From: Mycobacterium sp. M26
Lineage (GTDB): Bacteria > Actinomycetota > Actinomycetes > Mycobacteriales > Mycobacteriaceae
Direction of reading: 5' to 3'
Length of the DNA: 64,000 nucleotides
Assembly (NCBI RefSeq): GCF_001494595.1
Contig: NZ_LN929907.1
Location: forward strand, 1,121,468-1,185,467
The position numbers were made by a program, and so were the translations under genes. Below the pieces are notes generated by a model. That model was given only the letters and a program-made list of their open reading frames with translations, did not search any database and was not told the origin of the DNA. Positions within the stretch are counted from its first letter, which is position 1; every line of letters starts with the position of its first letter. Positions 29,824 through 38,995 of the stretch are shown in pieces.

Positions 29824-31091
29824 CCCGTTCGGGCTGCGCCGCGCAACGCGCTCAGCGCCCTCATCCCGTGGTAGACCACCAGCGCCGCAATGGAACCCAG
29901 CGCGATCCCGGTGAACGTGAGAGTGCCGATCTTCCAGGTGAAGTCGGCGATCCCGATGATCAGCGCGATCGCGGCGGTCATCTGGTTGACCGGTAGGCCG
30001 AAGTCCACGTGATTGGTCAGCCAGATCCGCACACCGAGTACCCCGACCAGACCGTAGAGCACGATCGTCGCCCCGCCGAGGACGCCCGCCGGGATGGCTG
30101 AGATGGCCGCACCGACCTTGGGGCACAACGCCAGAACGATCGCGGTGACCCCGGCAACCCAGTAGGCGGCGGTGGAGTAGACCCGGGTGGCGGCCATCAC
30201 GCCGATGTTCTCGGCGTAGGTCGTGGTGGCCGAACCGCCGCCGATGCCGGCCAGCACGGTGGCCACCCCGTCGGCGGCCAGCGCCCGGCCGGTCAGCGGG
30301 TCGGTGTCCACTCCGGTCATCTGGCCGACCGACTTCACGTGCCCGATGTTCTCGGCGACGAGCGCGATCACCGCGGGCAGAAACATCGGCAGCACAGCCA
30401 GATTGATGGTCGGTGTCTGGAAGGTCGGCAGCCCCACCCAGCCGGCCGCCGCGATCCCGGAGGTGTCGACCTCGCCGAGTGCCAGCGCCAGCACGTAGCC
30501 CGCTGCTACGGCCAGGAAGATGGCCAGCCGGCCGATGATCCCGCGGAAGAACGCCAGTGCCCCGACCAGAAGCACCAGCGTGACGATGCCGACCAGCGGC
30601 CCCTTCTCGAAGTTCGACTTGGCCGCCGGCGCCAGATTGAACCCGATGAGCGCGACGATGGCGCCGGTGACCACCGGCGGCAGGGTCACCTCGATCCAGT
30701 GCGTGCCCACCACGTGAACCGTCACCCCGATCAGGATGAGCAGCAGACCTACGGCCACCAGGCCGCCGAGGGCGCTCCCGGCGCCGTGCGAGGCGACGGC
30801 GGCGGTGACTGGGGCGATCACCGAGAAGCTCGACCCCAGATAGCTCGGCAGCCGGTTGCCGGTGATCACCAGGAACAGCAAGGTGCCGATCCCGGAGAAC
30901 AGCAGGGTGGTGGCCGGCGGGAACCCGGTCAGCACGGGCACCAGGAATGTCGCTCCGAACATCGCGACCACATGCTGGGCCCCGATCCCCAGCGTTCGCG
31001 GCCAGCTCAGCCGTTGGTCGGGGGCGACGACGAAGTCCTCGTCGGGGTTAGTGTCGACGCGCGTCCAAGTCAGCGGAATCACGGTCAGCAC
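29820..31091 (-). CDS. Uracil-xanthine permease (NCS2 family)
   Basis: This 423-residue nucleobase:proton symporter has about fourteen helices. Motifs of the UraA/RutG group are visible: GAQHVVAMFGATFLVP, LGSSFSVIAP, the substrate segment VALVAENIGHVKSV, and GIGGGSATTTYAENIG. The start is GTG 31091, with a second GTG at 31082. It lies 36 bases downstream of the RpiB-like gene on the same strand, so it may be carried at the end of that operon, followed by the coupled 211-residue protein. Uracil is the most likely substrate by family; xanthine or other bases are possible. Confidence 0.9.
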   Translation of the reverse strand: MLTVIPLTWTRVDTNPDEDFVVAPDQRLSWPRTLGIGAQHVVAMFGATFLVPVLTGFPPATTLLFSGIGTLLFLVITGNRLPSYLGSSFSVIAPVTAAVASHGAGSALGGLVAVGLLLILIGVTVHVVGTHWIEVTLPPVVTGAIVALIGFNLAPAAKSNFEKGPLVGIVTLVLLVGALAFFRGIIGRLAIFLAVAAGYVLALALGEVDTSGIAAAGWVGLPTFQTPTINLAVLPMFLPAVIALVAENIGHVKSVGQMTGVDTDPLTGRALAADGVATVLAGIGGGSATTTYAENIGVMAATRVYSTAAYWVAGVTAIVLALCPKVGAAISAIPAGVLGGATIVLYGLVGVLGVRIWLTNHVDFGLPVNQMTAAIALIIGIADFTWKIGTLTFTGIALGSIAALVVYHGMRALSALRGAARTG

Positions 31092-31127
31092 TCAACCGCA
31101 TGCGGACCCGCCGCGCACCCCGGTTGG

Positions 31128-31583
31128 TCAGACCGGCTCGTACTCGCAGATCGCCGCGACCTTGGCCGCTGACGCCGAGGACGGGTCGAACCGGTAGCCG
31201 AGCCATTCCCGTACCAGGCGGCGCGCCAGTTCGATGCCGATCACCCGCTCGCCGAAGCACAGCACCTGGGCGTCATTACTCAGAATCGCCCGCTCCACCG
31301 AGAAGCTGTCGTGCGCGGTGACGGCGCGCACCCCGGGCACCTTGTTGGCGCTGATGGCCACCCCGAGCCCGGTGCCACAGATCAGCAGGGCCCGATCGGC
31401 CGAGCCGTCGGCCACCATGCGGGCAGCGGTGACGGCCACGTGCGGGTACGCGGTGTGCTCGTCGGGTCCGACCCCGACGTCGACGACCGAGGCGACGCGG
31501 TCGTCCTGCTCGAGATCGCGGCGCAGCACGTTCTTGTAGGTCAGACCGGCGTCGTCGCAGCCGATCACGATGCGCAGGCTCAC
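31128..31583 (-). CDS. RpiB/LacAB-family sugar-phosphate isomerase
   Basis: This 151-residue aldose-ketose isomerase has N-terminal IGCDDAGL, the active-site segment [16 protein letters not shown] with Cys69, and [11 protein letters not shown]. The RpiB fold serves ribose-5-phosphate but also tetrulose phosphates (EryI/DerI-type enzymes). Its GTG overlaps the stop of the dihydroxyacetone-kinase-like gene, which argues for a dedicated catabolic step such as D-erythrulose 4-phosphate to D-erythrose 4-phosphate rather than the housekeeping RpiB. The distinction cannot be settled from sequence alone. Confidence 0.88.
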   Translation of the reverse strand: MSLRIVIGCDDAGLTYKNVLRRDLEQDDRVASVVDVGVGPDEHTAYPHVAVTAARMVADGSADRALLICGTGLGVAISANKVPGVRAVTAHDSFSVERAILSNDAQVLCFGERVIGIELARRLVREWLGYRFDPSSASAAKVAAICEYEPV

Positions 31584-33307
31584 GGGAGCTCCTCCAGAAG
31601 GTCACAGATGGTGTGGATGCACATGGTCAGTGAGATCGCGCCGGCATCCGGGGTGCCGACACTGCGGTCGGCCAGCGGGCGAGCCCGACCGGTCTTGGGC
31701 CGCATGTCGGCGGTCGCTGCCGCTGCTTTGTCGGCCACTTCGGCTGAGGTCAACCAGGCTGTGCGCCAGTCTTTTCCGGCGCTCACGGACGATTCCACCG
31801 CCGCCACGAACGGGGCCAGTGCGTCGAGCATGGTCTTGTCCCCGGGCTGGGCGCCACCGAGTTGCACCAGCGCGTCGTGCCCGGCGCGCAGTGCCGCGGT
31901 GACGGCGGCGGTGTCGGGCATCCCCCAATTGCCCAACCGATCCGCGGCCGCCGTCAGCGCGGCACCCCACAGCACCCCGGAGGTGCCGCCGGCCTGGGCA
32001 GCCCAGGCCTCCCCGGCGCCGCGCAGCACGGCTGCCGCGCCGCCCCCCGCGGCGGCGGTGGTGGCTGCGGCGTGCGCAGCCGCCCCGGTGCCCTTCACCA
32101 TGCCGCGGCCGTGGTCGCCGTCACCGGCGACGGCATCGATGCGGCCCAGTTCGGCCTCGGCATCGACCATCCGGGCGGCGATCCGCCCCATGGTCGAGGC
32201 GATCGCGGCTCCGCAGAGCTGGGATTGGGAATCGGTGTGTGATGTGCGCACCGCGGCGATCGGACGGGTTTCGACGGCGGTGGTGCGACGGGTTGCGCTG
32301 TCGCCGTTGACTACTCGACCCTTGCGGTAGGCCGGGGTGTCGGTGGGGGAGGTCCACAGCCTTTCGAGCTCGTCGTCGAGCCACATCACGGTCAGCGAGC
32401 AGCCCGCCATGTCGAGGCTGGTGACCAGCTCGCCGACCTCCGGGTGCACCACGGTGTGGCCGGAGTCGGCGAGCAACCGCGACACCGTCGACCACAGCAC
32501 GAACAGTTCCTCGTACTTGGTGCGGCCCAGCCCGTTGAGGATCACCGCCACGCGGTCACCGGCGTCGGCCGGCTTCTCGGCCAGCACCCCGGCGACCAGC
32601 TGGGCAGCGAGGTCGGCGGCGGCCGGCATCGTGCTCGTCGACACTCCGGGCTCGCCGTGGATTCCCAGTCCGAGATCCATGGTTCCGGGGGCCACGCTGA
32701 ACAGCGGCCGCTGTGCACCAGGCAGCGTGCATCCGTCGAAGGCCACGCCCAGCGTCCGTGTTGCAGCGTTGGCGGACTGGGCGATTCGCTCGACCTCGTC
32801 GAGGTCGGCACCTTCCTCGGCGGCCGCGCCGGCGCAGCGGAAGACGGTGAAGTCGCCGGCGATCCCGCGCCGTTTGGTGGTCTCCTCGGTGGGAGCACTG
32901 GCGATATCGTCGGTCACCGCTACGTAGCGGGCGTCGATCCCGTCGGCGCGCAACTGCTGGACGGCCAGACCGAAATTCATCACGTCACCGGCGTAGTTGC
33001 CGGTGATGAGCAGCACCCCGGAGTCCCCGTGCGCGGCCCGCGCCACCGATGCGGCCTGCTGGGCCGACGGTGAGGTGAAGATGTTGCCGACCACGGCCCC
33101 GTCGGCGAAGCCCGGACCCACCACACCGCAGAACGCGGGATAGTGGCCCGACCCGCCGCCGACGACGACAGCCACCTTGCCAGAAGGGGTTTCGGCTGCG
33201 CGGACCACACCGCCGGGCACGCCGATCACATAGCGCGAGTAGATGTCGAGGAAGCCGCCCAGCATGTCCTCGGTGAAGGTGGCCGGGTCGTTGAAGAGAT
33301 GCGTCAT
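31580..33307 (-). CDS. DhaK-DhaL fusion kinase (dihydroxyacetone/erythrulose kinase type)
   Basis: This 575-residue ATP-dependent ketose kinase is built from a DhaK domain (residues 1-325) fused to a DhaL domain (about 360-575). The substrate-linking histidine is His217 in GLGIHGEPG, and GGGSGH (50-55) is the DhaK signature. DhaL shows the ADP/Mg site [12 protein letters not shown] and the GGTSGVLWG loop. In mycobacteria similar fusions are erythrulose kinases (LerK/DerK) in tetritol pathways. Neighbours RpiB-like isomerase, TIM-barrel isomerase and transketolase subunits support a four- or five-carbon ketose as substrate. It starts at ATG 33307, 5 bases after the SDR gene. Confidence 0.9.
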   Translation of the reverse strand: MTHLFNDPATFTEDMLGGFLDIYSRYVIGVPGGVVRAAETPSGKVAVVVGGGSGHYPAFCGVVGPGFADGAVVGNIFTSPSAQQAASVARAAHGDSGVLLITGNYAGDVMNFGLAVQQLRADGIDARYVAVTDDIASAPTEETTKRRGIAGDFTVFRCAGAAAEEGADLDEVERIAQSANAATRTLGVAFDGCTLPGAQRPLFSVAPGTMDLGLGIHGEPGVSTSTMPAAADLAAQLVAGVLAEKPADAGDRVAVILNGLGRTKYEELFVLWSTVSRLLADSGHTVVHPEVGELVTSLDMAGCSLTVMWLDDELERLWTSPTDTPAYRKGRVVNGDSATRRTTAVETRPIAAVRTSHTDSQSQLCGAAIASTMGRIAARMVDAEAELGRIDAVAGDGDHGRGMVKGTGAAAHAAATTAAAGGGAAAVLRGAGEAWAAQAGGTSGVLWGAALTAAADRLGNWGMPDTAAVTAALRAGHDALVQLGGAQPGDKTMLDALAPFVAAVESSVSAGKDWRTAWLTSAEVADKAAAATADMRPKTGRARPLADRSVGTPDAGAISLTMCIHTICDLLEELP

Positions 33308-33312
33308 GGCCG

Positions 33313-34080
33313 TCAGTGGATGTGGCTGCCGCCGTTGATGTCGACGGTGGTACCGGTGAGGTAACTCGCGTCGCGGCTGGACAGGAAGGTGATGACGGCG
33401 GCGACTTCTTCGGTGGTGGCGGTGCGGCCCACCGGAATGTCCTTGGCCAGCTTGGCTTCCTGCTCGTCGGTCGAGCCCACCCGGATATCGGTGTCGACGG
33501 CACCCGGCGTCACGGCGTTGACCGTCACCCCGGTCTCGGCGATCTCGCGGGCCAGTGCCTTGGTGAAGCCCAGGATCGCGGCCTTGGCCGACGAGTAGGG
33601 CACCTTGCCGAACACGCCGCCACCGCGTTGTGCCGACACCGAGGACATGTTGACGATGCGGCCCCAGCCGCGCTCGATCATGTCCGGCAGGAATGCCTTG
33701 GTGACCAGATAGGTGCCGGTGGCATTGACCGCCATCACGGCGTTCCAGATGTCCAGGGTGGTCTCCAGGAAGGGGACCGGCGAGGTGATGCCGGCGATAT
33801 TGGCCAGCGCGCCGACCGGCGGCAGGTTACCCGCGGCGACCTCGGCGGCGACGGCCTGCTGGGCCTCCCGTACCGAATCCTCGGAGGTGACGTCGACGGT
33901 GTAGCCGAAAGCCGGTACCGCGTACTGGTTTCCGATCTCGGCGGCGATCTTCTCGGAACGCTCACCGTCGAGATCGAGGATCACCACGGCCCAGCCCTCG
34001 CTGGCGTAGCGGCGGGCGGTGGCGGCCCCGATGCCCCGCTCGGAGGCGGCGCCGGTGATGACTGCGGTCAGCTGGGACAT
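33313..34080 (-). CDS. SDR dehydrogenase of sugar locus
   Basis: This 255-residue classical SDR probably oxidises or reduces a polyol/ketose, judging by its operon. The cofactor motif is TGAASERGIGAATARRYA and the acidic strand ILDLDGER suggests NAD. Catalytic residues are in NMSSVSAQRG and PYSSAKAA; the C-terminal DINGG motif is canonical. A strong ribosome-binding site, AGAAGGAG, precedes the ATG. The closest known roles are tetritol, threitol or other sugar-alcohol dehydrogenases. Confidence 0.9.
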   Translation of the reverse strand: MSQLTAVITGAASERGIGAATARRYASEGWAVVILDLDGERSEKIAAEIGNQYAVPAFGYTVDVTSEDSVREAQQAVAAEVAAGNLPPVGALANIAGITSPVPFLETTLDIWNAVMAVNATGTYLVTKAFLPDMIERGWGRIVNMSSVSAQRGGGVFGKVPYSSAKAAILGFTKALAREIAETGVTVNAVTPGAVDTDIRVGSTDEQEAKLAKDIPVGRTATTEEVAAVITFLSSRDASYLTGTTVDINGGSHIH

Positions 34081-34093
34081 GGTGGTGCTCCTT

Positions 34094-34924
34094 CTAGATG
34101 AGATCGGAAATCAGCTGCGCCGCTTCTGCTGTGGCGCGAGGTCGTTGGTCGTCGGTGATGTCTCGGGTTTCGAGTTCGAGGGCGAAGTGCCCGGCGTAGC
34201 CGACGTCGGCGAGGGCTTTGAGACCGCCGCGGAAGTCCACCTCGCCCCGGCCGATCGAGAGGTTGATGTTGCCGGGCACCGCATCCCGCAGGTGGACGTG
34301 GGCGATGCGGGAGGCGAACCGGGCGACGAAATCCGACGGATGCCCGCCTGATGCCACGATGTGGCTGAAGTCCATGACCACGCCGACCGCGCTTGCTTCG
34401 AGCCGCTCGGTGAGCAGTGCGGCCCGGTCGATATCGCAGCACAGCCGATGGAAGTGCAGCGACTCGGTCCAGATTTCGACGCCCCATGCGCGGGCTGCGG
34501 TCTGGGCGCGGATCAACTCGGCGGCCACCAGGTCGAGGTCGTCCTCCAGGCGTGCCAGGGGAGTGTGGCTGATGGCGCCGCACGGCAGGACGAGTGCGCG
34601 GGCGCCGGTGAGCTGGGCCAGGTGCAGCAGAGCATCGAGGTGCTCGTCGCGCCGCTCCCGCGCCTCGCCGTCGACCGGCTGGTTGAGATCGCCGATGTCG
34701 CCGTTGATCGACCGCACCTGCAACCCGGAGTCGGTGACCACCCCAGCGACGGCCCGCACCGCGGCGGCGTCCAGGTGATAGGGAACGTGGTCGCACACGC
34801 CGGGCAGTGCGCCCAGGTCGATCTCGCCGAAGCCCAGGTCCGCGATGACGTCCAGGGCCGCAGGCAGGGGCAGGTGACGAAAACTGATCGTCGAGCAGCC
34901 CAGCCGGGTGTGCGTGGAAGTCAT
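34094..34924 (-). CDS. Xylose-isomerase-like TIM-barrel protein
   Basis: This 276-residue AP_endonuc_2-type barrel belongs to the sugar isomerase/epimerase superfamily. Metal-ligand positions are suggested by WTESLHFH, VMDFSHIVASGGHP, HVHLRDAVPG and LELETRD. EryH/OtnI-like members isomerise tetrulose phosphates or hydroxypyruvate-type products. It is the first gene of the minus-strand operon. A -35/-10 pair (TTGACT, 17 bases, TACCCT) lies upstream and a GGA-type ribosome site precedes ATG 34924. The exact reaction is an inference from context. Confidence 0.87.
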   Translation of the reverse strand: MTSTHTRLGCSTISFRHLPLPAALDVIADLGFGEIDLGALPGVCDHVPYHLDAAAVRAVAGVVTDSGLQVRSINGDIGDLNQPVDGEARERRDEHLDALLHLAQLTGARALVLPCGAISHTPLARLEDDLDLVAAELIRAQTAARAWGVEIWTESLHFHRLCCDIDRAALLTERLEASAVGVVMDFSHIVASGGHPSDFVARFASRIAHVHLRDAVPGNINLSIGRGEVDFRGGLKALADVGYAGHFALELETRDITDDQRPRATAEAAQLISDLI

Positions 34925-34959
34925 GAACGCGTCCTTGAGTCAGATGTGATCGCCACCAC

Positions 34960-35077
34960 AGGGTATAGCGTTGACTGTTGACAGTCAACTGGCGACGGAA
35001 CTTTGATGTTGACTGTTGACAATGAATATGATGCGGCTCACACTGAGTGGCCTGGGGCACTGTCAACCGTCGACAGT
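34960..35077. promoter_or_regulatory. Divergent promoters with three GntR-type operators
   Basis: The minus-strand promoter is TTGACT (34988-34983), 17 bases, TACCCT (34965-34960). It is covered by operator O1 (34970-34989), an inverted repeat of GTTGACTG and CAGTCAAC with 4 bases between. The plus-strand promoter may be TTGATG (35003-35008), 18 bases, TATGAT (35027-35032), with O2 (35008-35023, containing GTTGACTGTTGACAAT) in the spacer. O3 (35059-35077) pairs ACTGTC with GACAGT in the predicted leader of the transporter gene. All share the core TTGACA/TGTCAA with the site upstream of the GntR gene at 38280-38301. Confidence 0.7.
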
Positions 35078-35111
35078 GACTTTGACCTCACGGTTTGAAA
35101 GGATCAGGCTC

Positions 35112-36455
35112 ATGAGCGATGACGCTCTGACGATGCGGGGCCCGGTGCACGGCACCAAGGACGCCCGCCGGGTAGCGATCGGCTCCGGTGTCGGTGCCGT
35201 GATCGAGACCTATGACTTCATCGGGTTCGGGACCGCGGCGGCCCTCTACTTCGGCACCGCGTTCTTCCCGCATTCCAGCCCGGTAGCCGGCACACTGGCC
35301 GCCTTCGCCACGCTCGGCGTCGGCTTCGCCGCCCGCCCGATCGGCGGCATCATCGGCGGCCACCTCGGCGACAAGGTCGGCCGCAAGCCCGTCCTGGTGG
35401 CCTCGCTGATCATCATGGGCCTGGCCACGTTCGCGATCGGCCTACTGCCCACCTACGCCGCAGTGGGTGTGCTGGCGCCCGCGCTGCTCGTGACGGTCCG
35501 CATCATTCAGGGCCTGGCGTTCGGTGCCGAATGGGGCGGTGCCATCTTGATGAGCTACGAGCATGCCCCGTGGAAGCAGAAGGGGCGCTACACCGGCATC
35601 GTCCAGGCCGGCTTCCCGGTCGGCCTGCTGCTGGCCAACCTGGTCTTCCTGGTCAGCGTTCACCTCGGTGGTGACTGGGCCTGGCGGGTCCCGTTCCTGG
35701 CCAGCATCGTGCTCGTCGCTGTCGGCCTGATCATCCGGGCCCGGGTTCCGGAGTCCCCGGTGTTCGAAGACGTCAAGGAGTCGGGCAGCATCGTTCGCGC
35801 GCCGATCGTCGAGGTGTTCAAGACCGACTGGCGCAACATCCTGCGCGGTATCGGCCTGCGTATCGCCGAGACCGCCGGCTACGCCGTCTCGATCACCTAC
35901 ATGATCTCCTACCTCAAGAGCGCCCAGCTGGCCACCAAGACGGAAACCCTTGTGGCACTGTGCATTGCCTCGGCCATCGGCATCTTCGCCACCATGGGGT
36001 GGGCTCGGCTCACCGACACCATCGGCCGACGCAAGGTGTACCTGTGGGTATGCGCGTTCGGCATCCCGTTCGGCGTGGTGATGTTCCTGCTGGTCAACAC
36101 CGGGCTGATGATCCTGATCATCGCCACGTTCGTGGTGGCCTACGGCGTGTGCCAGAACGCGCTGGCCGGTGCGCAGGGCGCCTGGTTCCCCGAACTGTTC
36201 GCCGCGCACACCCGCACCTCGGGTGCCTCGCTGGCCTACCAGATCTCGGCGATGGTCTCGGGCTTCACCCCGTTCATCACCACGCTGCTCTACGAGGCCT
36301 TCGGATGGTTCGGCCCGGCGCTGCTGTTCAGCCTCTACGCCGCCATCGGACTGGTGGCTGCACTGCTGACCCGCGAGACCTGGGGCCCGCGGGAGCGCGA
36401 ACTGGCCGACCTGGCCGCCGCCAGCACCCTGGACACCAGGAAGGTTGCCGCATGA
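35112..36455 (+). CDS. MHS-family (ShiA/ProP-like) MFS transporter
   Basis: This 447-residue proton symporter of the major facilitator superfamily is of the metabolite:H+ symporter type, with twelve helices. ATG 35112 (MSDDALTMRG) follows an AAAGGA ribosome site. The family signatures ETYDFIGFGTAAALYF and RPIGGIIGGHLGDKVGRKPVL (loop 2-3) are present. As the first gene of the plus-strand operon, overlapping the transketolase N gene, it is the likely importer for the sugar or sugar acid degraded by this locus. Confidence 0.9.
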   Translation: MSDDALTMRGPVHGTKDARRVAIGSGVGAVIETYDFIGFGTAAALYFGTAFFPHSSPVAGTLAAFATLGVGFAARPIGGIIGGHLGDKVGRKPVLVASLIIMGLATFAIGLLPTYAAVGVLAPALLVTVRIIQGLAFGAEWGGAILMSYEHAPWKQKGRYTGIVQAGFPVGLLLANLVFLVSVHLGGDWAWRVPFLASIVLVAVGLIIRARVPESPVFEDVKESGSIVRAPIVEVFKTDWRNILRGIGLRIAETAGYAVSITYMISYLKSAQLATKTETLVALCIASAIGIFATMGWARLTDTIGRRKVYLWVCAFGIPFGVVMFLLVNTGLMILIIATFVVAYGVCQNALAGAQGAWFPELFAAHTRTSGASLAYQISAMVSGFTPFITTLLYEAFGWFGPALLFSLYAAIGLVAALLTRETWGPRERELADLAAASTLDTRKVAA

Positions 36456-37297
36456 GCCGGGCCCAGGCGGTGGCGGATGCCGCCTACCGGATGCGCCACC
36501 ATGTGCTGAACATGGGGGAGGCCCAGGGCCAGGGCTATGTCGGCCAGGCCCTCGGTGCCGCCGATATGCTGGCCTGCGTCTACGCCGATCAACTGCGCTA
36601 CCGCGCCGAGGATCCGCACTGGCCGGGCCGGGACCGGTTCCTGCTCTCGACCGGTCACTACGCCATCGGGCTCTACGCGGCACTGGCCGAGGCCGGCATC
36701 ATCGGGGTCGACGAACTCGACACCTACGGCTGCGACGAGTCCCGGCTGCCGATGTCCGGAATGGCAAGCTACACACCGGGAATGGAGATCTCCGGCGGCT
36801 CCCTCGGCCACGGGTTGACGGTGGCCGTCGGGATGGCCCTGGGCCTGCGCCACCTCGGCTCGCAAGCCCGGGTGTTCAACTTCCTGTCCGACGGCGAACT
36901 CGACGAGGGGTCCACCTGGGAGGCCGCCATGGGCGCGAGCCACCATCAGCTGGGCAACCTGACCGCCATGGTCGACATCAACGCGCTGCAGGCCGACGGT
37001 CCGACCGTCGGGGTGCTGCGCACCGAACCGGTCGCTGAGAAGTGGCAGGCATGCGGGTGGTTCACCCAGCGCGTCGACGGGAACGACGTCGATGCCCTGC
37101 TGGCGGCCTTCGACGCCGCCGGCGCTGCGGCCCAGAGCACCGGCGCACCGTCAGTCATCCTGTGCGACACCAGAATCGGGCGCGGTGTGCCCATGCTCGA
37201 AACCCGCGAGAAGGCCCACTTCATGCGCATCGACGCCGACGAGTGGCAGCTGTGCCGCGACCAATTGACCCTCGGATATGAAGGAGTCCCCGCGTGA
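36452..37297 (+). CDS. Transketolase N-terminal subunit (split enzyme)
   Basis: This is the 281-residue thiamine-diphosphate-binding half of a split transketolase. TPP contacts appear in GGSLGHGLTVAVGMA and the metal motif LSDGELDEGSTWEAA...DINALQADG. Its ATG overlaps the transporter stop (ATGA), with AGGAAGG just upstream. The C-terminal half follows with a GTGA overlap, so the two are made together and should form a heterotetramer. Split transketolases of this kind include apulose-4-phosphate transketolase (AptAB) of apiose catabolism. Here the substrate is undetermined. Confidence 0.9.
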   Translation: MSRAQAVADAAYRMRHHVLNMGEAQGQGYVGQALGAADMLACVYADQLRYRAEDPHWPGRDRFLLSTGHYAIGLYAALAEAGIIGVDELDTYGCDESRLPMSGMASYTPGMEISGGSLGHGLTVAVGMALGLRHLGSQARVFNFLSDGELDEGSTWEAAMGASHHQLGNLTAMVDINALQADGPTVGVLRTEPVAEKWQACGWFTQRVDGNDVDALLAAFDAAGAAAQSTGAPSVILCDTRIGRGVPMLETREKAHFMRIDADEWQLCRDQLTLGYEGVPA

Positions 37298-38277
37298 CTT
37301 CCGCAGCGCCCCTGCGCACGTCGGCGATGATCGCCTCGTTCGCCGACCCCGGCCAGCGCACCACACCTGCCCCGTTCGGTCACGCTCTGGTGGCCGCCGC
37401 CCAGCAGGATGACCGCATCGTCGGTCTGACCGCCGACCTCGGCAAGTACACCGATATGCACATCTTCGCTCAGGCCTTCCCCGAGCGGTTCTTCCAGATG
37501 GGGATGGCCGAGCAGCTGTTGTTCGGTGCGGCGGCCGGGATGGCCGAGGTCGGCCTGGTGCCGTTCGCGTCCACCTATTCGGTGTTCGCCGCGCGCCGCG
37601 CCTACGACTTCATCTGCCTCGACATTGCTGAGCCGGGCCTCAACGTCAACATCGTCGGCGGGCTGCCCGGACTGACCACGGGCTACGGTCCGTCGCACCA
37701 GGCGACCGAGGACGTGGCGATCTTCCGTGGCATGCCGAACCTGACGATCGTCGACCCGTGCGACTCGGTGGATATCGAGCAGGCCGTCCCGCAGCTCGCC
37801 GAGCACCCTGGGCCGACCTATCTGCGCCTGCTGCGCGGCCAGGTACCCACGGTCCTCGACGAATACGACTACCGCTTCGAGCTGGGCAAGGCCGCGCTGC
37901 TGCGCGGCGGCGCCGACGTACTGCTGATCTCCAGCGGGCTGATGACGATGCGGGCACTGCAGGCCGCCGAGCAGTTGGCCGCCCACCGGGTGGACGTCGC
38001 GGTGCTGCACACCCCGACGCTCAAGCCGTTCGACACCGCGACCGCGCTGGCCGAACTGGCCGCCGACCGGCTGGTGCTGACGCTGGAGAACCACACCGTG
38101 GTCGGCGGGTTGTTCGAGACCGTCGCCGGCACCGTGGTGCGGGCCGGACTGAACCGCGCGATCCACCCGGTCGGTCTGCCCGATGAATTCCTGGCCGCCG
38201 GTGCGCTGCCGACGCTGCACGAACGCTACGGCTTGTCGACGTCGCGGATCGTCAGCACGGTGCTCGAGCGGCTGTAA
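37294..38277 (+). CDS. Transketolase C-terminal subunit (split enzyme)
   Basis: This is the 327-residue pyrimidine-binding and C-terminal part of the split transketolase. The catalytic glutamate that activates TPP is Glu73 in GMAEQLLFGAAAGMA. The PFASTYSVFAARRAYDFI and LPGLTTGYGPSHQATEDVA segments are typical, and VDPCDSVDIEQAV leads into the third domain (LLISSGLMTMRAL). It starts at GTG 37294 overlapping the N subunit. It should move two-carbon ketol units between the catabolic intermediate and an aldose phosphate, linking the locus to the pentose phosphate pathway. Confidence 0.9.
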   Translation: MTSAAPLRTSAMIASFADPGQRTTPAPFGHALVAAAQQDDRIVGLTADLGKYTDMHIFAQAFPERFFQMGMAEQLLFGAAAGMAEVGLVPFASTYSVFAARRAYDFICLDIAEPGLNVNIVGGLPGLTTGYGPSHQATEDVAIFRGMPNLTIVDPCDSVDIEQAVPQLAEHPGPTYLRLLRGQVPTVLDEYDYRFELGKAALLRGGADVLLISSGLMTMRALQAAEQLAAHRVDVAVLHTPTLKPFDTATALAELAADRLVLTLENHTVVGGLFETVAGTVVRAGLNRAIHPVGLPDEFLAAGALPTLHERYGLSTSRIVSTVLERL

Positions 38278-38279
38278 GG

Positions 38280-38301
38280 TGTTGACAGCCAGTTGTCAAC
38301 A
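38280..38301 (+). promoter_or_regulatory. Autoregulatory operator upstream of GntR gene
   Basis: TGTTGACA and TGTCAACA form a perfect 8-bp inverted repeat with a 6-base spacer, 16 bases before the GntR ATG. The half-site matches the operators in the divergent region at 34960-35077, which makes this GntR protein the likely binder. Confidence 0.75.
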
Positions 38302-38317
38302 GTCGAAGGAGCGTCGA

Positions 38318-38986
38318 ATGTCGGTGGAATCGACGTCGTTGCTGCGGCTGGAGAAGACCAGCCTGCGTGAGCAGGCGCTGACCGCTCTGCGCCGGGCGAT
38401 CACCACCGGCCAGCTTCGCCCGGGCACCCACCTGGTGGAGACCGAGCTGTCCGAGGCGTTGCAGATCAGCCGCGGAACACTGCGCGAGGCCATGCGCCAA
38501 CTGCAGCAGGAGGGCCTGATCTCGGCCGGACCACGCGGCAGGCTCTCGGTGCGCCATCTCGATGCCAAGGAGATCAAGGACATCTTCACGGTCCGGGCCG
38601 CGCTGGAATCACTGGCCGCTCGGGAGCTGGCCAACCGTCCGGACCGGGCGGAGGCCGCTGAGACGCTGCGGCAGGCGGTGGCCGAGATGGACCGCTGGGC
38701 GGCCGCGAATCTCGAGGACCGGATCGAAGCCGACCTGAAGTTCCATCGGACCATGTGCCAGATGTCGGGTAACGAGACGCTGCTGCACTCGTGGTCGTCG
38801 TTGGAGGGCAGCATCCGGATGTCGATCATGTTCGCCGGGGTGGACCGCGCGATCAAGAACATGGACTCCAAACGGCACCTGGTGATTGTCGACGCCATCG
38901 AATCCGGCGATGCCGACGAGGCCGCCGCGGCTGTTGCCGAACACATGTCCGGCGCGGCGTCCGTCTTGGTGACCGGAGCGGCTTAG
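38318..38986 (+). CDS. GntR-family regulator (FCD/FadR subfamily)
   Basis: This 222-residue regulator has an N-terminal winged helix (LREQALTALRRAITTGQLRPG...ISRGTLREAMRQLQQEGLI) and a C-terminal all-helical FCD ligand domain (from about residue 85). That domain holds candidate metal histidines (FHRTMC, KRHLVIVDAI, EHMSGA). ATG 38318 is preceded by GAAGGAG at good spacing. It is the last gene of the plus operon but has its own TGTTGACA palindrome, shared with the divergent promoter region. It most likely represses the locus until a sugar intermediate binds. Confidence 0.92.
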   Translation: MSVESTSLLRLEKTSLREQALTALRRAITTGQLRPGTHLVETELSEALQISRGTLREAMRQLQQEGLISAGPRGRLSVRHLDAKEIKDIFTVRAALESLAARELANRPDRAEAAETLRQAVAEMDRWAAANLEDRIEADLKFHRTMCQMSGNETLLHSWSSLEGSIRMSIMFAGVDRAIKNMDSKRHLVIVDAIESGDADEAAAAVAEHMSGAASVLVTGAA

Positions 38987-38995
38987 CCTGCAGTC

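Noticed and set aside
31128-31583. RpiB-like gene as the housekeeping ribose-5-phosphate isomerase
   Set aside because: Overlap with the DhaKL-type kinase gene and sugar-locus context favour a dedicated catabolic isomerase; the housekeeping copy is expected elsewhere.
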